This document shows, one piece after another, positions 34,703 to 43,798 of a DNA stretch of 64,000 nucleotides. The translations under genes were made by a program, and so were the position numbers. Source of the DNA: Methylocapsa sp. S129 (GTDB taxonomy: Bacteria > Pseudomonadota > Alphaproteobacteria > Rhizobiales > Beijerinckiaceae). The notes under the pieces were generated by a model. It searched no databases. It was given only the letters and a program-made list of their open reading frames with translations, and was not told the origin of the DNA. The stretch covers positions 383,979 to 447,978 of the forward strand of contig NZ_LMUI01000030.1 in NCBI RefSeq assembly GCF_009765995.1, read 5' to 3'. Position 1 is the stretch's first letter; each line of letters begins with the position of its first letter.

Positions 34703-34756
34703 TGAGGCGTGGCGACAGAAATTGAACCGCTCCAGCAAGAGGGTGAGGAACCGAAA

Positions 34757-35578
34757 ATGACCCAATGGCCGCAGTCTCTGGCGCTTGTCGGCGCCGGCAA
34801 AATGGGCGGCGCCCTGTTGCAGGGCTGGCTCGAAGGCGGCCTGGCGCCGTCCCGAATCACGCTGGTCGATCCCGCGCCGTCGCCCGAAATCCTGGCGCTC
34901 GCCGGGGCGCGTCATATCGCCCTCAATCCGCCCGCCGCCAATCGAACGGCGCCGGAGGTTCTGGTTCTCGCGGTCAAGCCGCAGATGCTGGACGCCGCCG
35001 TGCCTGAACTCAGACTATTAGCCGGTGCGCAGACGCTGGTTTTGTCGATTATCGCCGGCAAGACCATCGCCAATCTTGAGGCGCGATTGCCCGACGCCCG
35101 CGCTTTCGTTCGCGCCATGCCCAATACGCCGGCGGCGGTCGGGCGCGGAATCGCCGGCGCGGCCGCCAGCGCGGCGGTGACGACACGCCAGCGCGCGATA
35201 ACGCAGGCGCTTCTTTGCGCCGTCGGCCAGTTCGAATGGCTGCCAGGCGAGGATCTGATCGACGCCGTGACCGCGGTCTCGGGCTCAGGGCCGGCCTATG
35301 TGTTCGCGCTCGTCGAGGCGCTCGCGGAAGCCGGCGCGGCCCTGGGGCTCGCCGAAGATGTGGCGATGCGGCTCGCGCGGGCGACTGTCGAGGGCGCCGG
35401 CGAACTGATGCATCGCGAGCCGGATGTTCCAGCCTCGCGCCTGCGCGAAAATGTGACCTCTCCAGCCGGCACCACCGCCGCCGCCCTCGCCGCGCTGCGC
35501 GCGCCCGACGGGCTCGCGCCGCTGATGCGCCGCGCGGTCGCCGCCGCCCACAAGCGCGCCGGAGAGCTGGCGGGCTGA
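34757..35578 (+). CDS. proC: Pyrroline-5-carboxylate reductase
   Basis: NAD(P)H-dependent last step of proline synthesis. The 273-residue protein has LALVGAGKMGGALLQGWL, VLAVKPQMLDAA, AFVRAMPNTPAAVGRGI, and the C-terminal VSGSGPAYVFALVEALAEAG...TSPAGTTAAALAALR signature. ATG 34757 is behind GAGGA. The family B repeat lies between ybjN and this gene, so its transcription may be separate from ubiK-ybjN. Confidence 0.95.
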   Translation: MTQWPQSLALVGAGKMGGALLQGWLEGGLAPSRITLVDPAPSPEILALAGARHIALNPPAANRTAPEVLVLAVKPQMLDAAVPELRLLAGAQTLVLSIIAGKTIANLEARLPDARAFVRAMPNTPAAVGRGIAGAAASAAVTTRQRAITQALLCAVGQFEWLPGEDLIDAVTAVSGSGPAYVFALVEALAEAGAALGLAEDVAMRLARATVEGAGELMHREPDVPASRLRENVTSPAGTTAAALAALRAPDGLAPLMRRAVAAAHKRAGELAG

Positions 35579-35623
35579 TCGGGCTTTCGCGCTAACTTCC
35601 CGCATCGGGAATGAGCCCCGCCC

Positions 35624-36346
35624 TCACGCCGCGAGCCGCAACCCGCCATCGCAGGTGAGCACATGGCCGGTGACAAAACTGTCCGCGATCAGAAACGCGA
35701 TCGCTTTGGCGATATCGTCCGGCGTTCCGACGCGGCCGACCGGCGACATGCCGGCGTAAGCGGCGAAAGCCGCCTGGCGCCGGTCGGCAGCCAAAAAGTC
35801 CCACCAGGGCGTGTCGACGACGCCGGGCGACACCGCATTGACGCGCAGCGGCCGCAGCTCGGCCGCTAGAATGGGCGTGACAATGGCGAGCGCGCCATTG
35901 GCGGCCGCGATCCCGGCCGTTCCCGGCGCCGCCATCTCAGCCGACACCGCGGAGATGAAGGTGATCGAGCCGTCTTTGCGGATCGTCGGCAGGGCGGCCT
36001 GGGCGCAGGACAGATGCGGCCAGACCTTTTCTTCGAAGCCGCGCCGCACGTCCGTCAGATCGAGCGTCGCGAAAGCGCCGGTTCCGCGGCTGCTGCCCAA
36101 AGCCAGCACAAGATGATCGAAGGCGCCGAGCGTCCCGAAAAATTCACGAACCTGCGCCGCGTCGGACGCATCGAGCGCCCGAGCGTCGGCTTTGCCGGCA
36201 AGCGCCGCGCTGGCGGCGGCGAGCCGGTCCCGATCGCGGCCCGCGATGGTGACTTTCATGCCTTCGCCGGCGAGCCGCTTGGCCGCGGCAAGGCCGATGC
36301 CGGACGTTCCGCCAATGATGACGACATGTTCGATTGCGTTTGTCAT
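35624..36346 (-). CDS. SDR-fold protein lacking the YxxxK catalytic pair
   Basis: The 240-residue protein has cofactor motif GGTSGIGLAAAKRLA, a Ser in TFISAVSAE, and the SDR C-terminal GTPDDIAKAIAFLIADSFVTGHVLTCDGG. Where classical SDRs have YxxxK, this one reads AGIAAANGAL, so both Tyr and Lys are missing. It may be an atypical SDR subclass or a non-catalytic form. It overlaps the upstream SDR by ATGA (36343-36346), so the two are co-translated, divergent from the MmyB-type regulator. Confidence 0.85.
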   Translation of the reverse strand: MTNAIEHVVIIGGTSGIGLAAAKRLAGEGMKVTIAGRDRDRLAAASAALAGKADARALDASDAAQVREFFGTLGAFDHLVLALGSSRGTGAFATLDLTDVRRGFEEKVWPHLSCAQAALPTIRKDGSITFISAVSAEMAAPGTAGIAAANGALAIVTPILAAELRPLRVNAVSPGVVDTPWWDFLAADRRQAAFAAYAGMSPVGRVGTPDDIAKAIAFLIADSFVTGHVLTCDGGLRLAA

Positions 36347-37215
36347 GACTGATGTTGTCCTGATTGGGATTGATGGGGTGAGGATGAAAGGCCCGCGAGT
36401 TCGAGGCTGATCGCGCGCAATCGTTCGCGCGCCCGCGAATCATAGGCCTGGGCATTGGCCCGAGTTTCCTGAAGGCCGTCGAAATAGAGGCCGCTGCGCC
36501 CGGTAAGATCGGGCGATGTCGCGAGATTGAGGATCGCCGCCGCGCCTTCCTCGACCGTGCTCCAGGGCGAGACGCCGGCTTCGCGCACCATGGTCGTCGC
36601 CATATAGCTTGCCGGATGCAGGGCGTTGACTGTGACGCCGGTCCCCTTGAGGGCTTGCGCGAGATCGACGGTGAAGAGGATCTGCGCGAGCTTGCTTTGC
36701 ATATAAGCACGGCCGCCGGAATAGCCGCGGCTGAGCATGACATCGTCGAACTCGATCGCCTGCTGGCCGGCCGAAGCGACATTGACGATGCGCGCCGGGG
36801 CGCTCGTCTTCAGCAGCGGCAGGAGAAGCGAGGTCAGCAGAAACCCCGAGAGATAGTTCACGGCGAAGCGCAATTCATGCCCCGCCGCGCTCGTCCGTCG
36901 CGCGGCGCCCGGGCCGCCCGAACCGATGCCGGCATTGTTGATGAGGAGGTCGAGCCGGCCGGCATGCTGCAACACCGAATCGGCTAGGCCGCGCACTTCC
37001 TCCAGGGATGAGAGGTCGGCGGCGAAGAACAGGGCCTTGCCGCCGTCGGCTTTGATTTCGGACACGACTTCCTCGCCGCGCCCGGAATCGCGGCCATGGA
37101 CAATGACTTCCGCACCGGCTTCGCCGAGCCTGCGCGCCACGAGCCGGCCGACGCCATCGGTCGAGCCGGTGACGAGGGCGATCTTGCCTACGAGATTTGT
37201 AATGAGAGCCTCCAT
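36343..37215 (-). CDS. SDR oxidoreductase (retinol dehydrogenase-like)
   Basis: The 290-residue protein has ALVTGSTDGVGRLVARRLGE, NNAGIG, VNVASAG, and the intact catalytic YMQSK. The RIVNVASAGQQAIEFDDVML and the HPASYMATTMV segment are typical of WW-domain/retinol dehydrogenase-type SDRs. It leads a two-gene operon with the atypical SDR and is divergent from the MmyB-type regulator, its probable controller. Confidence 0.87.
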   Translation of the reverse strand: MEALITNLVGKIALVTGSTDGVGRLVARRLGEAGAEVIVHGRDSGRGEEVVSEIKADGGKALFFAADLSSLEEVRGLADSVLQHAGRLDLLINNAGIGSGGPGAARRTSAAGHELRFAVNYLSGFLLTSLLLPLLKTSAPARIVNVASAGQQAIEFDDVMLSRGYSGGRAYMQSKLAQILFTVDLAQALKGTGVTVNALHPASYMATTMVREAGVSPWSTVEEGAAAILNLATSPDLTGRSGLYFDGLQETRANAQAYDSRARERLRAISLELAGLSSSPHQSQSGQHQS

Positions 37216-37243
37216 AGCTTCGGGGCAATTCCTTTCTTATTCA

Positions 37244-37275
37244 CCCGCCGGTCATGGCTAGGCATGACCGGCGGG
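37244..37275. promoter_or_regulatory. 13-bp perfect inverted repeat in a divergent promoter region
   Basis: CCCGCCGGTCATG (37244-37256) and CATGACCGGCGGG (37263-37275) flank GCTAGG, 28 bp upstream of the SDR operon start and 93 bp upstream of the regulator gene. It could be an operator for the regulator at 37368 or a folded leader of the SDR mRNA. The CATGACCGG ends also resemble family B ends, so a repeat remnant is possible. Confidence 0.45.
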
Positions 37276-37367
37276 ATTGAACTGCCCGGAACCGAAGATG
37301 GGCGCTCCCCGGTGTCGCAAACAGTTCCTATTTTATCCTGGTATCCATACTGCTATCATTCCACGCC

Positions 37368-38327
37368 ATGAGCCTTCAGAACTTCGCCTCCGACGACATC
37401 CGCCAACGCGAGCTTGGCGCCTTCCTGCGCTCGCGGCGCGAGCGTCTCGATCCGGCCGATGTCGGCCTCACGTCGGGCCCGCGCCGGCGCACGCCGGGGC
37501 TTCGGCGCGAAGAAGTCGCGATGGTCGCCGGCGTCGGGACGACCTGGTACACTTGGCTTGAACAAGGCCGCGACGTCAGACCTTCGAACGAGGTTCTCGC
37601 CGCGCTGGGCGACGCGCTCAAGCTGAATGCAGCCGAGAAACGGCACCTGTTCATTCTCGCCGGACGCCAGGCGCCGAACCCGCGCCCCCAAACGCCCGAA
37701 CAGGTCGACGCGCCGCTGCGCCATACGCTCGCGAGCCTCGCGACCCAGCCGGCCTATGTCATGGGGCGGCGCTGGGACGTGCTGGCCTGGAACCCCGCGG
37801 CGCAAGCCATATTCGGCGATTATGGACTGCTTGAGGGCGACAGGCGCAACTCGATGCATCTCATTTTTACCGACGGCGCCCACCGCGATCTGCTGGTCGA
37901 TTGGGAGGAACTGGCGCGCGCCGCGCTCGGCCTGTTTCGCGCCGACAGCGCCAAATATATCGGCGATCCCGATTTCGAGCGACTGATCGCCTTGCTGACG
38001 GCTGCAAGTCCCGAGTTTCGGGCCTGGTGGCCGCAGCGCGACGTGCTGCGCCGCCTCTCGGGAATCAAGAAAATCCGCCACCCGATCGCCGGCGCGATGG
38101 CTTTCGAACATATGAGCTTTTCGATCGACGACGGCTCCGACATGCGGCTGATCGTCTACACGCCGCTGGCGGAGGAGGACAGCATCGCGAAGATGGCGGG
38201 GCTGTTGCGCGAAGGGGCGGGCGCCGCGAGGCGTTCGGCGACTTCCGCAAAGAAGCAGAGGACCGTTGAGGCGGCCAATGTCCGTCATCGCCGCGTCGCC
38301 CATGAGCGCGATCGTTCCCGATCATAG
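37368..38327 (+). CDS. XRE-type regulator with MmyB-like ligand-binding domain
   Basis: The 319-residue protein has an HTH domain at about 13-85 (LGAFLRSRRERLDPADVGL, RRTPGLRREEVAMVAGV, WYTWLEQGRDVRPS) and a MmyB-like PAS-type ligand-binding domain (about 105-280, YVMGRRWDVLAWNPAAQAIF). Proteins of this class commonly regulate a divergent SDR gene. The arrangement here fits that pattern. The C-terminus is basic and low complexity. Confidence 0.9.
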   Translation: MSLQNFASDDIRQRELGAFLRSRRERLDPADVGLTSGPRRRTPGLRREEVAMVAGVGTTWYTWLEQGRDVRPSNEVLAALGDALKLNAAEKRHLFILAGRQAPNPRPQTPEQVDAPLRHTLASLATQPAYVMGRRWDVLAWNPAAQAIFGDYGLLEGDRRNSMHLIFTDGAHRDLLVDWEELARAALGLFRADSAKYIGDPDFERLIALLTAASPEFRAWWPQRDVLRRLSGIKKIRHPIAGAMAFEHMSFSIDDGSDMRLIVYTPLAEEDSIAKMAGLLREGAGAARRSATSAKKQRTVEAANVRHRRVAHERDRSRS

Positions 38328-38410
38328 AGCCGGTCGCTGCATTCCCCGCTTTTGTTTGGAGGAAAAGCCGCGAGCGCTTACATTGCGAGAAATGAAAACG
38401 AGGAGTTCGC

Positions 38411-39151
38411 ATGGCTAAGGACAAAGAAACCGCCGCCGCCAAAGGCGATAGCGCCCCCGGCGATGCCCGCTCGCGCATCGTCGATGCGCTGATGGCGCTG
38501 GCGGGGGAGCAACGGTTCGAGGACATTTCGATATCGGCGATCTCAGCCAAGGCAGGCGTGTCGCTCGCCGATTTCCGCGATTCTTTCCCTTCCAAAGGCG
38601 CGGTGCTGGCCGGCTTTTCGAAGCGCATCGACCGGATCGTGCTTGAGCAGCACAGCGACGAACTGGCGAGCGAAGAGCCCAAAGAGCGGCTGTTCGACGT
38701 GCTGATGCGCCGGCTTGATGCGATGAGCCCCTATCGCGAGGGCCTGCGCGAAATCACGCAATGGCTGCGCCGCGAACCTTTGTCGGCGCTCGCCGTCAAT
38801 CAGGTCGTCGTCAATTCGATGCGCTTCATGCTTGAGGCGGCCGGCATCGAAAGCGAGGGCGGCGCCGGCGCGCTCAAATTGCAAGGCCTCGCCCTCGCTT
38901 GGGGCAGAATTGTCGGGGTCTGGCTCGACGACGAAGAGGCGGAACTTTCCAAAACCATGGCCGCGCTCGATCGCGAATTGACGCGCGGCGAGCGCATTGT
39001 GTCGCGGGTCGAGAGTTTCGATCGATTCACGGGCCCGTTGAAAGCCCTGACTCGCGCGGCGTTTGAAACCCGCAGACGAGCGGCTGAGTCCTTTCGCGAT
39101 CGGCCGCGACGCGGCGCCTCGGAGCGCGAACCGCGCGAACAGGAGCGCTGA
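38411..39151 (+). CDS. TetR/AcrR-family regulator
   Basis: The 246-residue protein has an N-terminal TetR HTH (about 19-70, RSRIVDALMALAGEQRFEDI, ISAKAGVSLADFRDSFPSKG) and an all-helical ligand-binding part. The tail (about 215-246) is strongly Arg/Glu-rich (RRRAAESFRDRPRRG). The effector is unknown. It lies 83 bp after the MmyB regulator on the same strand, with no obvious divergent target. Confidence 0.86.
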   Translation: MAKDKETAAAKGDSAPGDARSRIVDALMALAGEQRFEDISISAISAKAGVSLADFRDSFPSKGAVLAGFSKRIDRIVLEQHSDELASEEPKERLFDVLMRRLDAMSPYREGLREITQWLRREPLSALAVNQVVVNSMRFMLEAAGIESEGGAGALKLQGLALAWGRIVGVWLDDEEAELSKTMAALDRELTRGERIVSRVESFDRFTGPLKALTRAAFETRRRAAESFRDRPRRGASEREPREQER

Positions 39152-39218
39152 GCGACGATCCCGCGAAAGACCGGATCAGCGCCTCGCTTGAGGATTCATG
39201 AATATTTGGGAGACCGCC

Positions 39219-39668
39219 ATGCCCGGCGCATTGATTGTCCGTTCCGTAACCCCTGCCGATTTCCCCCAGTGGTCGCCGCTGTGGGAGGGCTATAACAGTT
39301 TCTACGAACGCGTCGTACCCACCGACGTCACGCAGACGACCTGGTCGCGCTTCTTCGACGCCTATGAGCCGGTTCACGCCATCGTCGCGGAAGAGGACGG
39401 GCGGCTTCTCGGCCTCGTCCATTATCTCTTTCATCGCAACACTGCGATGATCGGACCGACCTGCTATTTGCAGGATTTGTTCACCAACGCGGCGGCGCGC
39501 GGCAAGGGGATCGGGCGCGCGCTGATCGAGGCGGTCTATGAACGGGCGCGCGTTGCGGGATCGCCGCGCGTCTATTGGATGACGCATGAAACGAACCTAA
39601 CGGCGATGAAACTTTACGACGGGGTCGCGGAGCGCTCGGGCTTCGTCCAATACCGCAAGCAGATTTGA
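39219..39668 (+). CDS. GNAT-family N-acetyltransferase
   Basis: The 149-residue protein has the acetyl-CoA binding motif in NAAARGKGIGRALIEAV (R/QxxGxG/A) and C-terminal WMTHETNLTAMKLYDGVAER. The N-terminal ADFPQWSPLWEGYNSFYE is typical of a small GNAT group of unknown substrate. ATG 39219 behind GGGAG is preferred; ATG 39198 with GAGG also fits. Confidence 0.9.
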   Translation: MPGALIVRSVTPADFPQWSPLWEGYNSFYERVVPTDVTQTTWSRFFDAYEPVHAIVAEEDGRLLGLVHYLFHRNTAMIGPTCYLQDLFTNAAARGKGIGRALIEAVYERARVAGSPRVYWMTHETNLTAMKLYDGVAERSGFVQYRKQI

Positions 39669-39857
39669 CCTCTTATCCCTCAGAAATAATTTGCGTCGAA
39701 TTTGATTGAATCGGGAAAGCGCGCGCCAGCCATCCCCGTCGAATGGCGGGCAAAAAGGCCGATTCAAGAGCGCTTAACCACAGATATTAGGCGACCGGCA
39801 GTCTCGCCCCGGCCAATCTCCCTCCAGCGAACAGGCTCGCACGGGAGATCATTTCAA

Positions 39858-40436
39858 ATGCAGGCGGAGCGATCCCAAGCACTTCCAGGCATTGCGGCCG
39901 CGCCCAAGCCGGGCGTCGCCGAGCCCCGGCGCATTGAAGTTTCCGATCCGCGCGCCGATGGACGGCGTCGGGTGGTGCTGCTGGCGCGCGACCGCGTGGT
40001 GATCGCGCGCAGCGTCGCTGGCGTTTTCATGCATATCGCCATGGCGCCCAACGCCTATCGCGGCGTCGTTCTGCGAATGAGCGCATTGCGGGACGGGATT
40101 TTTCATTATGAAATCCGCCTGGCCCATCGCGATCCCGATCTTTCCATCACGCTGCATGAGGCGAGCGACGACAGCGAGATCCGAGCGGAATGGCGGCTAT
40201 GGGCGCGATTCCTCGGGCTGCCCACGCTTATCGAGCGCGAGGAAGGGCGCGCTGAACCGGAAGGCGCGCATCTGGGCGAGATCGCAATCGCGCGCACCAA
40301 GGCGCGCCGCCGCGGCGCCGCGATGAGCCGCCGGCCCCGGTTCCTGACTCGGCGCAAGACGGGACGGCCGGACCCGAGCCGTCGATTGACGCCAGGAGCA
40401 CGCGAAATATTCCCCGGATCAAAGGAAGATCGCTGA
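39858..40436 (+). CDS. DUF6101-family protein
   Basis: The 192-residue protein has a conserved central part RRIEVSDPRADGRRRVVLLA, VAGVFMHIAMAPNAYRGVVL, and SITLHEASDDSEIRAEWRLW, matching the alphaproteobacterial DUF6101 family of unknown function. The C-terminus is Arg-rich. ATG 39858 with GGGAG ten bases upstream is chosen; the open frame from 39702 adds an unsupported N-terminus. Confidence 0.8.
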   Translation: MQAERSQALPGIAAAPKPGVAEPRRIEVSDPRADGRRRVVLLARDRVVIARSVAGVFMHIAMAPNAYRGVVLRMSALRDGIFHYEIRLAHRDPDLSITLHEASDDSEIRAEWRLWARFLGLPTLIEREEGRAEPEGAHLGEIAIARTKARRRGAAMSRRPRFLTRRKTGRPDPSRRLTPGAREIFPGSKEDR

Positions 40437-40536
40437 GGCCTGACGAACGCCGCCGCCGCGCATTCGCAAATCGGGGAAAAGAAGCCTATATCCGCGTCTT
40501 CTGGCTCCCACCGACATGAAGACGAATTGAGCGGCT

Positions 40537-41136
40537 ATGCGGTTTGGCATTCTTTACGCGTTGATGGTCTTTTGCTTTGTCTCGGCGATCACGCCCGGCC
40601 CCAACAATCTGATGCTGCTGACTTCGGGTGTGAATTTCGGCTTTCGCCGCACGATTCCGCATATGCTGGGCGTCGGCCTCGGCTTCGCGCTGATGGTCGG
40701 CCTCGTCGGCATCGGCCTCGACGCGCTGTTTACGCGTTTTCCGGCGCTGCTGCCGGCGATGCGCTATCTCGGCGCGGCTTATATGCTGTGGCTCGCCGCG
40801 AAACTGGCGTTCGCGGGGCCGGTCGGCGAGACGGAATATAGCGGCAATCCTTTGGGCTTCCTCGGCGCCGCCGCGTTCCAATGGATCAACCCCAAAGCCT
40901 GGGTCATCGCGGTCAGCGCCCTTACCGCCTATGCCGTGTCGGAGGATTACACGCGCTCGGTGTTCATCGTGGCGCTCGTGTTCGGGCTGGTGACCCTGCC
41001 ATGCGTCGCCGCCTGGGTGTTGTTCGGGACGGCGATGCGCCGGGTTCTCAGCAATCCGCGCTTCGTGCGGCCGTTCAACATCGCCATGGCTTTGCTGCTC
41101 GTCGCTTCGATCATTCCGGTGCTGACGGAAGCATAG
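40537..41136 (+). CDS. LysE/RhtB-family amino-acid exporter
   Basis: The 199-residue inner-membrane protein has six hydrophobic segments and the family signature ITPGPNNLMLLTSGVNFGFR after the first helix, plus FQWINPKAWVIAVSAL. Members export amino acids or related metabolites; the substrate is unassigned. Convergent with the amn gene. Confidence 0.92.
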   Translation: MRFGILYALMVFCFVSAITPGPNNLMLLTSGVNFGFRRTIPHMLGVGLGFALMVGLVGIGLDALFTRFPALLPAMRYLGAAYMLWLAAKLAFAGPVGETEYSGNPLGFLGAAAFQWINPKAWVIAVSALTAYAVSEDYTRSVFIVALVFGLVTLPCVAAWVLFGTAMRRVLSNPRFVRPFNIAMALLLVASIIPVLTEA

Positions 41137-41251
41137 GCGAGACAGCCTTGTACGCGCGGCCGCTGGCCGCGCATCTTCCACCACCGAAGCAAACTGAAAA
41201 TAAGCGCTTAAGCGCTGAACGCGGCCATCGGCCGCGTCCACAATACAGGCC

Positions 41252-42727
41252 TTACCGGAACGGCGGCTCGTCGAAGCTGCGCAATTTGCGCGAATGCAGG
41301 GTGTCGCGCTGGCTTTGCAGCAGCTCCAGCGCGGCGATGCCGATCTGCAAATGCTCGCCGATCGAACGCTCGTAGAAGGCGTTCGCCGCGCCCGGCAGTT
41401 TGATCTCGCCATGCAGCGGCTTGTCGGAAACGCAAAGCAGCGTGCCATAGGGCACGCGCATGCGGAAACCTTGCGTCGCGATCGTGCCCGATTCCATATC
41501 GACCGCGATCGCGCGCGAAAGATTGATGCGCCGGCGCTCCTGCGTCCAGCGCAGCTCCCAGTTACGATCGTCGTTGGTGACGACGGTGCCGGTGCGCAAG
41601 CGCCGCTTCAACGCCTCGCCGCGATCGCCCGTGACGCGCGCGACCGCCTCCTGCAACGCGACCTGCACTTCGGCAAGCGCGGGGATCGGCATATCCAGCG
41701 GCACGGCGTCGTCGAGAATGTGATCCTGGCGCAGATAACCATGCGCCAGAACATAGTCCCCGATGAGCTGCGACTGGCGCAGTCCCGCGCAATGCCCGAC
41801 CATCAACCAGCAATGGGGACGCAGAACGGCGATATGATCGGTGATGTTTTTGGCGTTGGCCGGGCCGACGCCGATATTGACGAGGCTGACGCCCTGCCCG
41901 TCGGCGCGCACCACGTGATAGGCCGGCATCTGGAAACGGTGCCAGGCGACAGCGGCGATGCGCGCGTCGGCCTCTTCTTCCGTGAGGCTCGCGTCGATGA
42001 CGACATTGCCGGGCAAGACAAGCTTTTCGACGCCTGTTCCGCCGCGCAATTGCTCGAGGCCCCAGCGTACGAACTGATCGACATAGCGGTGATAATTGGT
42101 CAGCAGCACCCAGGGCTGCATAGCCCGCCAATCCGAGCCGGTGTAATGGACCATCCGCCGCAAGGAATAGTCGACGCGCACCGCGTCGAACAAAGCCAGC
42201 GGACGCGGCGCGCCATATTTGATCTCGAAGGCGCCATCGGCGATTTCATCGCCCACAACCGCGAGCAGGGGCACCGGAAAAAATCGTGCGAGTTCGGAAG
42301 CCGAAGCGCCGCCGCGCCCGAGTTCATCGCCTGTCTCGAAGACATAGGGATAGGGAATTTCCTGGGCGCCGATTCCGACCTCGAGGGTCGCGCCAAATTC
42401 CGTGACGAGCGGCTCCAATTGCTCCAGCAGATAGTCGCGAAAAGCCGCCGGCTGGGTCACAGTCGTCGTATAGATTCCCGCTTCGGTGAATTTGGCGAAA
42501 GCGCGCTGGTTCGATGGCGGCACGCCCTCGGGCTTGTACGTCACGCGCAATTGCGGGTAGCGGAATTTCGCCCTGATTTCGTGCGGCGGCGCGATTCCAT
42601 CCGTCAGAAACTTCTCAACCGCGCTGCGCAACGCCGAAGTCGCCTCGGCATAGAGTTCGGCCAGGCGATCGATCGCCTGGCCGGGCGTCGCCATTGTTTC
42701 GAAGGTTTGCGGAGAACGGTGTTCCAC
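41252..42727 (-). CDS. amn: AMP nucleosidase
   Basis: Hydrolyses AMP to adenine and ribose 5-phosphate. The ~490-residue length equals the E. coli enzyme. The N-terminal domain includes QLRVTYKPEGVPPSNQRAFA and the C-terminal nucleoside phosphorylase-like domain has VNIGVGPANAKNITDHIAVL, MVGHCAGLRQSQLIGDYVLA and DMESGTIATQGFRMRVPYGT. The frame extends to ATG 42778 and overlaps the RidA gene by 32 bp; GTG 42727 (MEHRSPQTF) is preferred by family alignment, though no start has a strong Shine-Dalgarno. It is downstream of ridA on the same strand. Confidence 0.93.
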   Translation of the reverse strand: MEHRSPQTFETMATPGQAIDRLAELYAEATSALRSAVEKFLTDGIAPPHEIRAKFRYPQLRVTYKPEGVPPSNQRAFAKFTEAGIYTTTVTQPAAFRDYLLEQLEPLVTEFGATLEVGIGAQEIPYPYVFETGDELGRGGASASELARFFPVPLLAVVGDEIADGAFEIKYGAPRPLALFDAVRVDYSLRRMVHYTGSDWRAMQPWVLLTNYHRYVDQFVRWGLEQLRGGTGVEKLVLPGNVVIDASLTEEEADARIAAVAWHRFQMPAYHVVRADGQGVSLVNIGVGPANAKNITDHIAVLRPHCWLMVGHCAGLRQSQLIGDYVLAHGYLRQDHILDDAVPLDMPIPALAEVQVALQEAVARVTGDRGEALKRRLRTGTVVTNDDRNWELRWTQERRRINLSRAIAVDMESGTIATQGFRMRVPYGTLLCVSDKPLHGEIKLPGAANAFYERSIGEHLQIGIAALELLQSQRDTLHSRKLRSFDEPPFR

Positions 42728-42746
42728 GAAAGCTTTCTTTGCTGAA

Positions 42747-43097
42747 CTATTTGACGGCGATGCAGGCGATTTCGACATTAAATTGCGGAGCGGCGAGTTT
42801 GGCCTCGACGGTCGCCCGCGCCGGCGTATGCCCCTGAGCGACCCACACGTCCCAAACGGCGTTCATCTCGGCGAAGGTCTTGATGTCGGTCAGCCAGATA
42901 TTGGCGGACAGAATTTTGGTCTTGTCGGTTCCAGCCTTGGCGAGCACGCCATCGATGATTTCGAGAATTTCCTTGGTCTGTTCGCCGACGCTTTTCCCGG
43001 CGGCTTTGTCGGCCACCGTGCCGGCCAGATAGATCGTGTCGCCATGGACGACCGCCTGCGACATGCGCGGTCCGATGCCGATGCGATGGATGCTCAT
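42747..43097 (-). CDS. RidA-family protein (enamine/imine deaminase)
   Basis: The 116-residue protein has the RidA fold with GDTIYLAGTVAD, EQTKEILEIIDGVLAKAG, and ANIWLTDIKTFAEMNAVW. The conserved Arg in TPARATVEAKLA corresponds to the catalytic Arg of RidA. ATG 43097 follows GAGG. Sits between DUF1993 and amn genes on the same strand. A second, more divergent RidA homologue is at 50035-50430. Confidence 0.9.
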   Translation of the reverse strand: MSIHRIGIGPRMSQAVVHGDTIYLAGTVADKAAGKSVGEQTKEILEIIDGVLAKAGTDKTKILSANIWLTDIKTFAEMNAVWDVWVAQGHTPARATVEAKLAAPQFNVEIACIAVK

Positions 43098-43145
43098 ACG
43101 TTTGACCTCATGACAATTGGAAGACGACAGACGCGCCAAAACGCG

Positions 43146-43670
43146 TCAGGCCGGCGAAACCCCCACCACCGCGCCAAGGAAATCGCGCTTGCCGAGTTCA
43201 ACCCCGTTATGGCGCAGAATTCCATAGGCCGTCGTAAGATGGAAATAGAAATTGGGCAAGGCGAAGTGAAAGATATAGTCGGCGCCTTTCATCTTCATCT
43301 TGTTGGGCCCGATCGGAAAGACGATTTCGCGGTTCTCTCCCGCTTCAATATCTTGGGAGTTGACGCCGCCGATATAGTCGAGCGTCTTCTTGATCCGCGC
43401 CTTGATGTCGTCGAAGGAGGCCTCATTGTCCTCAAATCTGGGAATCTCGGCGCCGGCCAGGCGCCCCGCCATGTTCTTGGCGTTGTCGCAAACGATCTGG
43501 GTCTGGCGAACGAACGGCAGCATGTCCGGACGCAGGCGCGACGCCAACAAGACGGCAGGGTCGATCTTTTGCGCCGTTGCATGAGCGGCGGCCTTATCGA
43601 TGATGGCGTCGAGCGCCCCCAAAGTCTGAACGAAAACCGGGACGGTGGCCTGGTAAAGCAAAGTCGACAT
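43146..43670 (-). CDS. DUF1993-family protein
   Basis: The 174-residue protein starts MSTLLYQATVPVFVQTLGAL and contains RLRPDMLPFVRQTQIVCDNA and YIFHFALPNFYFHLTTAYGI, both hallmarks of DUF1993, a DinB-like four-helix fold with a possible metal site. Function unknown. It is 48 bp upstream of ridA on the same strand. Confidence 0.88.
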   Translation of the reverse strand: MSTLLYQATVPVFVQTLGALDAIIDKAAAHATAQKIDPAVLLASRLRPDMLPFVRQTQIVCDNAKNMAGRLAGAEIPRFEDNEASFDDIKARIKKTLDYIGGVNSQDIEAGENREIVFPIGPNKMKMKGADYIFHFALPNFYFHLTTAYGILRHNGVELGKRDFLGAVVGVSPA

Positions 43671-43798
43671 GCGTGGTGTTCCTTGGGCTCGGCCCTTGGC
43701 GGGCTTTCGCGGGCAACTTGCACAGAATGCCGCTCCGGTTCAATGGCGGCTGCGCGAGAACCCGAAAAATCGAGAGACGCGGATCGCTCGGCGCGCGT

